A program made the position numbers and the translations under genes. A stretch of 64,000 nt of DNA, taken from Citricoccus sp. SGAir0253 (GTDB lineage: Bacteria; Actinomycetota; Actinomycetes; Actinomycetales; Micrococcaceae). A model generated the notes under the pieces. That model searched no databases and was not told where the DNA came from. It saw only the letters and a list, made by a program, of their open reading frames with translations. Below are positions 59,075 to 64,000 of this stretch, piece by piece. Each line of letters begins with the position of its first letter. The stretch's first letter is position 1. The stretch lies in assembly GCF_005877055.1 (NCBI RefSeq), contig NZ_CP039424.1:2728001-2792000 (forward strand), given 5' to 3'.

Positions 59075-60067
59075 TCAGGAACCCCCGGCCCGGTCCCCGG
59101 AGCGCTGGACGGCGATCTCGTACAGGGAGATGCCCACCGCCATGGAGGCGTTGAGGGACTCCATGTCCGAGGCGATCGGGATCGAGACGACCTGGTCGCA
59201 GTGCTCCCGGACGAGCCGGGACAGGCCCTTGCCCTCCGAGCCGACCACGAGGCACACCGGCTCGGTGGCCAGCGGGAGCCCGGGCAGGGACCGGTCCCCG
59301 CCGCCGTCGAGGCCCAGGACGAAGATGCCCAGCTTCTTGAACTCCTGCAGGGCGGTGTTGAGGTTGCCCGCCTGCGCCACGGGGACCCGCACCGCGGCGC
59401 CGGCCGAGGTCTTCCACGCGGTGGCGGTGACGCCCACGGACCGGCGGGCGGGGACCACCACGCCGTGCGCGGAGAAGGCGGAGGCCGAGCGGATGATGGC
59501 GCCGAGGTTGCGCGGGTCGGTGATGCCGTCGAGCGCGATGAACAGCGGCGGGGCGGACTGGTAGCCGCGCTCCCACTTCTGCACGGTCTCCCGGGCCAGG
59601 TCCAGGGCGTCGGCGTACTCGTAGGGCGGGACCTGGAGCACGAGCCCCTGGTGGACGGCGTCGTCCGTCATCCGGTCCAGCTCGGCCCGGCTGTCCTCCA
59701 TGACGGCGATGCCGCGCTCGGCGGCCAGCTTCAGCGCCTCGCGCACCCGCTCGTCCATCTCCACGCGGGTGGCCACGTGCAGGGCCTTGGCCGGGATGCC
59801 GGCGCGCAGGGCCTCCACCACGGAGTTGCGGCCGGCCACGGTCTCGTCCGCGTGGCGGGAGCGGGTGTTGCGGCCACCGCGCTTGGCGGTGGAGCGCTCG
59901 GCGAGCTGCTTGGCGCGGTGGGCCTTGTGGTAGACGCGGTCCTCGGCCTTGGGCGTGGGGCCCTTGCCCTCGAGGGCCTTGCGGCCGTGCCCGCCGGTGC
60001 CCTTGAGGGGACCCTTCTTCCCGCTGTTGCCCCGCGAGGAGGATCCGGAACGGGGTGCTGCGGCCAT
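59075..60067 (-). CDS. rlmB: 23S rRNA (guanosine-2'-O-)-methyltransferase RlmB
   Basis: A 330-residue SPOUT methyltransferase with AdoMet-dependent 2'-O-methylation of 23S rRNA. The first 75 or so residues are a basic Gly/Lys/Arg-rich extension (RGNSGKKGPLKGTGGHGRK), common in actinobacteria. The substrate-binding domain begins ETVAGRNSVVEALRAGIPAKALHV. The trefoil knot shows GITDPRNLGAIIRSASAF, VVGSEGKGLSRLV and IPIASDMESLNASMAVGISLYE. The ATG at 60067 has AAAGG upstream at a longish 11 bases. Located after cysS, as in most actinobacteria. Confidence 0.95.
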   Translation of the reverse strand: MAAAPRSGSSSRGNSGKKGPLKGTGGHGRKALEGKGPTPKAEDRVYHKAHRAKQLAERSTAKRGGRNTRSRHADETVAGRNSVVEALRAGIPAKALHVATRVEMDERVREALKLAAERGIAVMEDSRAELDRMTDDAVHQGLVLQVPPYEYADALDLARETVQKWERGYQSAPPLFIALDGITDPRNLGAIIRSASAFSAHGVVVPARRSVGVTATAWKTSAGAAVRVPVAQAGNLNTALQEFKKLGIFVLGLDGGGDRSLPGLPLATEPVCLVVGSEGKGLSRLVREHCDQVVSIPIASDMESLNASMAVGISLYEIAVQRSGDRAGGS

Positions 60068-60236
60068 GTCGGTGGTGCCTTTCTGGCGACGGACGGTCGG
60101 ACGGGTCGGCGGGCGGGACGCGCTCGGCCGCACCGCCCGGCGCCGGTCGGTCCGCGGCGCTCCCCGGCGCCCGAGGGGGCGCCTGGCCCCATTCTACGGC
60201 CCGGGGACCACCCCGGGCCGGTCGGCGGTCCGGACC

Positions 60237-61733
60237 CTACTGGAGGGACCAGCGCGCGCCGTCGGCGGAGTCCTCCACCACGACGCCGGCCGCGGCCAGG
60301 GTGTCCCGGATCGCGTCCGCGGTGGCCCAGTCCTTGGCCGCGCGCGCCGCGGCCCGCGCGTCCAGCTGGGCGCGGACCAGCGTGTCCAGGGCGTGCCGGG
60401 CGGCGGGGTCCTGGCCGCCCTCCGGCTCGGGGACGTCGTCCAGGCCCAGCACCGAGACCATGGCCTCGACGTCGGCGTAGTGCTGTTCCACCGCCTCCAC
60501 GTCCCCCGCGGCGAGCGCGCTGTTGCCGGCGCGCACGGACTCATGCAGCACGGCCAGGGCCTGGGGCACGTTCAGGTCGTCCTCCATGGCGGCCCGGAAC
60601 GCCGGCGGCACCGAGCTGAAGGCGGCCACGTAGACCGCCTGCCCGGCGTCCTCCCCGCCCGCGGCCTCCTCGCGGCGCAGCTGCGCCTCGGCCACCACGT
60701 CCGCCCCGCGCTCCAGGAACGCCTCGATCCGCTCCACGGCGGCCTCGGCCTCCTGCAGCGAGGTGGGCCGGTAGTCCAGCGGGGACCGGTAGTGGGCCTG
60801 GCCCAGGAAGTACCGCACCGCCTTGGGGCGGGCGAGGGCGAGCATCTCCTCCGGGGAGATGGTGTTGCCCACCGACTTGGACATCTTCTCGCCCTCGTAG
60901 GTGACCATGCCGTTGTGCAGCCAGAAGTTGGCGAAGCCGTCCCCGGCCGCCGCGGACTGGGCGAGTTCGTTCTCGTGGTGCGGGAAGCGCAGGTCCAGGC
61001 CCCCACCGTGGATGTCGAAGCGCCGGCCGAGGTACTTGGTGGCCATCGCGGAGCACTCCAGGTGCCAGCCGGGTCGGCCGCGGCCCCACGGGGAGGCCCA
61101 CGTCGCCGTCTCGGGGTCGGTGTCCTTGGCGCCCTTCCACAGGGCGAAGTCGCGCGGGTCGCGCTTGCCGCGCGGGTCGGCGTCGGGGGCGTCCTGCATG
61201 TCCTCCACCCGCTGGCGGGTGAGCTCTCCGTAGGCGGGCCAGGACCGGACGTCGAAGTACACGTCCCCCGAGCCGTCCGCGGCCGGGTAGGCGTGGCCGG
61301 CGTCGATGAGACGCTGGATGAGCGCGAACATCTCCGGGACGTGGCCGGTGGCGCGCGGCTCGTAGGTGGGCCGGCGGACGCCGAGGGCCGCGTAGGCGCG
61401 GGCGAACTCCTGCTCGAAGCGGTAGGCCAGGGCGAACCACGGCTCCTCGGCCGGGTAGAGGTCGTCCTCCTCGAAGTCCGGCGCGTAGGAGGCGGCGGAC
61501 TTCTCCAGGATCTTGTCGTCGATGTCCGTCACGTTGCGCACGGACGTGACCCGCAGCCCGGTGTGCCCGAGCCAGCGGATGAGGATGTCGAACACGATCG
61601 CGGAGCGCACGTGGCCCACGTGGGGCATGCCCTGCACGGTGGCGCCGCAGTAGTAGAGGGAGACCTCCCCCCCGGTCAGGGGGACGAAGTCCCGTACCGT
61701 CGCGGTCCTGGTGTCATAGAAGCGTTGTGCCAC
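60237..61733 (-). CDS. cysS: Cysteinyl-tRNA synthetase
   Basis: A 498-residue class I aminoacyl-tRNA synthetase. It begins [18 protein letters not shown], with zinc ligand Cys in YYCGATVQG, the HIGH-like [10 protein letters not shown], the zinc-site WHLECSAM and HHENELAQS, and [11 protein letters not shown]. The C-terminal DALR-type helical region is present. It charges tRNA-Cys. The GTG at 61733 is supported by TAGGAT ending 8 bases upstream and by the family start; no Shine-Dalgarno is seen. It lies between ispF and rlmB in the conserved actinobacterial order. Confidence 0.97.
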   Translation of the reverse strand: MAQRFYDTRTATVRDFVPLTGGEVSLYYCGATVQGMPHVGHVRSAIVFDILIRWLGHTGLRVTSVRNVTDIDDKILEKSAASYAPDFEEDDLYPAEEPWFALAYRFEQEFARAYAALGVRRPTYEPRATGHVPEMFALIQRLIDAGHAYPAADGSGDVYFDVRSWPAYGELTRQRVEDMQDAPDADPRGKRDPRDFALWKGAKDTDPETATWASPWGRGRPGWHLECSAMATKYLGRRFDIHGGGLDLRFPHHENELAQSAAAGDGFANFWLHNGMVTYEGEKMSKSVGNTISPEEMLALARPKAVRYFLGQAHYRSPLDYRPTSLQEAEAAVERIEAFLERGADVVAEAQLRREEAAGGEDAGQAVYVAAFSSVPPAFRAAMEDDLNVPQALAVLHESVRAGNSALAAGDVEAVEQHYADVEAMVSVLGLDDVPEPEGGQDPAARHALDTLVRAQLDARAAARAAKDWATADAIRDTLAAAGVVVEDSADGARWSLQ

Positions 61734-61741
61734 GGTAGGCC

Positions 61742-61747
61742 ATCCTA
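61742..61747 (-). promoter_or_regulatory. -10 box (TAGGAT) of cysS
   Basis: TAGGAT on the minus strand ends 8 bases before GTG 61733 and overlaps the last codon of ispF. It would give cysS a separate, leaderless transcript. Confidence 0.45.
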
Positions 61748-62248
61748 GGTCAGCCGGTACACGAGCGCCGTGGCGACCGCGGCCAGGCCCTCGCCCCGGC
61801 CGGTGAAGCCGAGGCCGTCCGTGGTGGTGCCGGAGACGGACACCGGGGCCCCGACCGCCGCGCCCAGCACCTCCTCCGCCTCGGCACGGCGCGTGCCCAC
61901 CTTGGGCCGGTTGCCGACCAGCTGCACCGCGGCGTTGCCGATCCCGAACCCGGCCTCGCGCACCAGCCGGGACGCCTCGGCGAGCAGGACGGCCCCGGCC
62001 GCGCCGGCCCACTCCGGGCGGGAGGTGCCGAAGTGCCGGCCCAGGTCGCCGAGGCCGGCGGCGGAGAACAGGGCGTCGCACAGCGCGTGCGCCACCACGT
62101 CCCCGTCCGAGTGCCCCGTCAGGCCCTGTTCGCCCGGCCAGTGCAGTCCGGCCACCCAGCACTCGCGGTCCTCGTCCTCGGGGGCGAAGCCGTGGACGTC
62201 CGTGCCGATGCCGGTGCGGGGCAGGAAGGGGGGCGGGGTGGGGGTCAT
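61745..62248 (-). CDS. ispF: 2-C-methyl-D-erythritol 2,4-cyclodiphosphate synthase
   Basis: A 167-residue MEP-pathway enzyme. The metal site GIGTDVHGF (D and H of DxH) is near residue 15-21. [31 protein letters not shown] follows, and the C-terminal [23 protein letters not shown] is the conserved nucleotide-binding segment. It cyclises 4-diphosphocytidyl-methylerythritol 2-phosphate. The ATG at 62248 overlaps the ispD stop (ATGA), giving translational coupling. Confidence 0.97.
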   Translation of the reverse strand: MTPTPPPFLPRTGIGTDVHGFAPEDEDRECWVAGLHWPGEQGLTGHSDGDVVAHALCDALFSAAGLGDLGRHFGTSRPEWAGAAGAVLLAEASRLVREAGFGIGNAAVQLVGNRPKVGTRRAEAEEVLGAAVGAPVSVSGTTTDGLGFTGRGEGLAAVATALVYRLT

Positions 62249-63096
62249 GGGCTCTCCTCGTCGGCGTCGGGTCGCCGGTCCGGCAGCAGCGCGTTGGCCA
62301 GCACCAGGTCCAGCGGGGTGGTGATCTTGAAGCCGAGCGGGTCCCCCGGCACCACGAGCACGGCGTGGCCGGCGGCCTCCATGACCATGGCGTCGTCGGT
62401 GAGCGCGGCGGCGTCCCGGTCGGCGGGCGCGGTGGCGCCGGGACCGTCGACGGCGCGGTGGGCGGCCTGCAGGGCGGCGAGGTCGAAGCCCTGGGGCGTC
62501 TGGACCGCGCGCAGCGCGGTGCGGGAGGGCGTGCCGGTCACCCACTCGGGCGCGGCCGGTGACGACGCGAGGTCCGGGGCGGCGTCGCCGGCGGGGGCGG
62601 CCGCGGCAACGGTCTTGATCGTGTCCACCACCGGCAGCCCGGGCACGACGGCGGCCGCCCCGGCCTCGAGGGCGGACAGCACCGCGCGGAACACGGCGGG
62701 CGGGACGAAGGGCCGGGCGGCGTCGTGGACGAGCACCGCGTGGCGCTCACCGGCGCCGTCGGCGTCCGCGCCGGCGAGGCCCCGGACCGCGTCCAGCCCC
62801 GCCCGCACGGAGTCGGCGCGCTCGGCGCCGCCGGGCACGGTGAGGATCATGGTGCCGGTGCGCCGCGCGACGTCCCGGCACACGCGCTCGAGGGGCTCGG
62901 CCGCGGCGGGGTCCGCGGGGACCACCACCACGATGCCCGCGAGGTCGAGGGCGCCGTCACCGCGGGCGGCGAGCACGGAGTCGAGGCAGTGCTCGAGCAT
63001 GGTGCGGCCGTCGGCGAGGGCGACGAGGGCCTTGTGCAGGCCCGCGCGCAGGCGGGAGCCGCTGCCGGCGGCGACGATCAGCAGGGTCGAGCGCAT
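62245..63096 (-). CDS. ispD: 2-C-methyl-D-erythritol 4-phosphate cytidylyltransferase
   Basis: A 283-residue nucleotidyltransferase of the MEP isoprenoid pathway. The N-terminal CTP-binding loop [41 protein letters not shown] and [10 protein letters not shown] are present, with [11 protein letters not shown] toward the end. It is longer than average (about 230) because of Ala-rich inserts around 105-120 and 165-190. The ATG at 63096 has TAGACT ending 6 bases upstream. Coupled to ispF; carD lies 106 bases upstream. Confidence 0.96.
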   Translation of the reverse strand: MRSTLLIVAAGSGSRLRAGLHKALVALADGRTMLEHCLDSVLAARGDGALDLAGIVVVVPADPAAAEPLERVCRDVARRTGTMILTVPGGAERADSVRAGLDAVRGLAGADADGAGERHAVLVHDAARPFVPPAVFRAVLSALEAGAAAVVPGLPVVDTIKTVAAAAPAGDAAPDLASSPAAPEWVTGTPSRTALRAVQTPQGFDLAALQAAHRAVDGPGATAPADRDAAALTDDAMVMEAAGHAVLVVPGDPLGFKITTPLDLVLANALLPDRRPDADEESP

Positions 63097-63102
63097 GGCG
63101 CC

Positions 63103-63108
63103 AGTCTA
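63103..63108 (-). promoter_or_regulatory. -10 box (TAGACT) of ispD
   Basis: TAGACT on the minus strand ends 6 bases before ATG 63096; no Shine-Dalgarno. Leaderless start inferred. Confidence 0.5.
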
Positions 63109-63202
63109 GGTTCCGCGCACTCCCCGGACGGCCGCGACGTGCACGGACACCGTCCGTCACCGCGGCGCCGGGTGCCCGGCCACGGGGCCCGGACGACCGG
63201 GC

Positions 63203-63685
63203 TCAGGCGGCGAGGGTCTCGTCGAGCAGCTCGGCCGCCTCGTCCTCCGAGGTCTTCTTGGCCAGCGCCAGCTCCGAGACGAGCACCTGCCGGGCCTTGG
63301 CCAGCATGCGCTTCTCCCCCGCGGACAGGCCGCGGTCCTGGTCGCGGCGCCACAGGTCGCGGACGACCTCGGCCACCTTGATGACGTCCCCGGACGCCAG
63401 CTTCTCCAGGTTCGCCTTGTAGCGGCGGGACCAGTTGGTGGGCTCCTCGGTGAACTCGGCCTGGAGCACCCGGAACACCCTCTCCAGCTCCTCGCCGTCC
63501 ACGACGTCCCGGACCCCGACCAGGTCCACGTTCTCCGCAGGCACCTCGATGGTCAGGTCTCCCTGGGCCACCTTGAGCTTGAGGTACATCTTCTCCTCGC
63601 CCTTGACGGTGCGCATCTTGATCTCCTCGATCTTCGCGGCACCGTGGTGGGGGTAGACGACTGTCTCTCCGACCTCAAAAACCAT
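63203..63685 (-). CDS. carD: CarD-family RNA polymerase-binding transcription factor
   Basis: A 160-residue global regulator that binds the RNA polymerase beta subunit and stabilises open complexes, notably at rRNA promoters. The N-terminal Tudor-like RID domain ([21 protein letters not shown] to about residue 65) is followed by the helical DNA-interacting domain with [13 protein letters not shown] (the conserved Trp) and [23 protein letters not shown]. The ATG at 63685 has AAAGGGG 9 bases upstream; an upstream ATG at 63709 would overlap that site. A TAGACT box (63713-63718) gives a short leader. Neighbouring ispDF is the conserved arrangement. Confidence 0.96.
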   Translation of the reverse strand: MVFEVGETVVYPHHGAAKIEEIKMRTVKGEEKMYLKLKVAQGDLTIEVPAENVDLVGVRDVVDGEELERVFRVLQAEFTEEPTNWSRRYKANLEKLASGDVIKVAEVVRDLWRRDQDRGLSAGEKRMLAKARQVLVSELALAKKTSEDEAAELLDETLAA

Positions 63686-63712
63686 GTGAGTGGTCCCCTT
63701 TCCCTCCACCGG

Positions 63713-63718
63713 AGTCTA
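63713..63718 (-). promoter_or_regulatory. -10 box (TAGACT) of carD
   Basis: TAGACT on the minus strand places the start about 20 bases before the carD ATG, leaving room for the Shine-Dalgarno. No clear -35 is seen. Confidence 0.45.
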
Positions 63719-63913
63719 TCACGTCACATTTTCAGGACCTGTGTCGCTGCTCACGGAGCCGGGCGGATGGGTCATAATCCTCCCCCGGCCACGAGCCGGC
63801 CCGCGGGCCCGTCCGCGATCGCCTCCGCACCCCTGTCCGCACCCCCTTCTGCACCCCCGTCCACGCCGCCGTCACGCTGCCGTCGCCCGGGCCGTCGGCG
63901 TGGGCCGATGCGG

Positions 63914-64000
63914 TAGTCTCGAGGCAGCACCGCGCCGTGTGGTCAGCCGTGTCCGAAGCACACCGGATGGCCCGGGCGCCCCTGACCGCACCGAGGAGAA
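63914..64000 (+). promoter_or_regulatory. Promoter and Shine-Dalgarno of a gene starting beyond the window
   Basis: TAGTCT at 63914-63919 is a possible -10, and GAGGAG at 63993-63998 looks like a Shine-Dalgarno whose start codon would fall just outside. The gene itself is not visible. The stretch from 63719 to 63913 holds nothing else I can support. Confidence 0.4.

Noticed and set aside
63644..63916. Plus-strand frame antisense to the carD start, 90 codons
   Set aside because: It overlaps the carD start and promoter, is Pro/Ser/Ala low-complexity at its end, has no Shine-Dalgarno and no recognisable domain.

Overview
The window reads as a chromosomal segment of a very GC-rich actinobacterium. 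The rRNA operon without spacer tRNAs, carD next to ispD-ispF-cysS-rlmB, a GlgE-type glucan pathway, a GroEL with a GGM-rich tail under a CIRCE element, and many start codons a few bases behind a TANNNT box all fit Micrococcaceae (Micrococcus, Kocuria or Citricoccus relatives). The genus is an inference; the 16S gene at 42746-44273 would settle it. I see no prophage, integrase, transposase or CRISPR array.

Layout: 1-3.0 kb, end of an XPB-associated gene and an XPB-type helicase; 3.1-5.6 kb, a PhoP-like response regulator and its histidine kinase; 5.7-11.2 kb, an orphan WXG100 protein, an HD-domain protein, groEL with its heat-shock operator, a LytR_C membrane protein, a DUF3263 protein and uracil-DNA glycosylase; 11.3-19.2 kb, a ThrE-like exporter, tRNA-Val, L-2-hydroxyglutarate oxidase, AzlCD, a secreted SLH-SpoIID protein, tRNA-Thr and a DsbA-like membrane protein; 19.4-28.6 kb, otsA-otsB with an odd ABC ATPase and a DUF4032 kinase-like protein, then treY-treZ on the other strand; 28.6-38.5 kb, an aldo/keto reductase, an SLH-SH3-C39 secreted protein, an FAH/RraA/reductase cluster, an AhpD-like protein, pirin, a GNAT protein, tRNA-Pro and two unknowns; 38.6-44.7 kb, the rrn operon (5S, 23S, 16S, leftward) with two tandem promoters; 45-59 kb, glgE-treS-(maltokinase-GlgB) leftward, glgP rightward, a DUF559-type gene between two inverted palindromic elements, and glgX; 59-64 kb, rlmB, cysS, ispF, ispD and carD.

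The theme is alpha-glucan and trehalose metabolism. OtsAB makes trehalose from UDP-glucose and glucose-6-phosphate, TreYZ releases it from glucan ends, and TreS interconverts trehalose and maltose. Maltokinase makes maltose-1-phosphate, GlgE polymerises it, GlgB branches the glucan, and GlgP and GlgX degrade it. The most unusual points are: (1) maltokinase and GlgB form one uninterrupted frame, yet a strong Shine-Dalgarno and ATG sit exactly at the GlgB junction; (2) an ABC ATPase translationally coupled to otsB has lost several catalytic residues and sits beside a kinase-like DUF4032 gene; (3) two inverted 67-bp palindromes flank a nuclease-like gene; (4) many genes look leaderless; (5) three direct repeats with exact 11-bp spacing precede the PhoP-like regulator.
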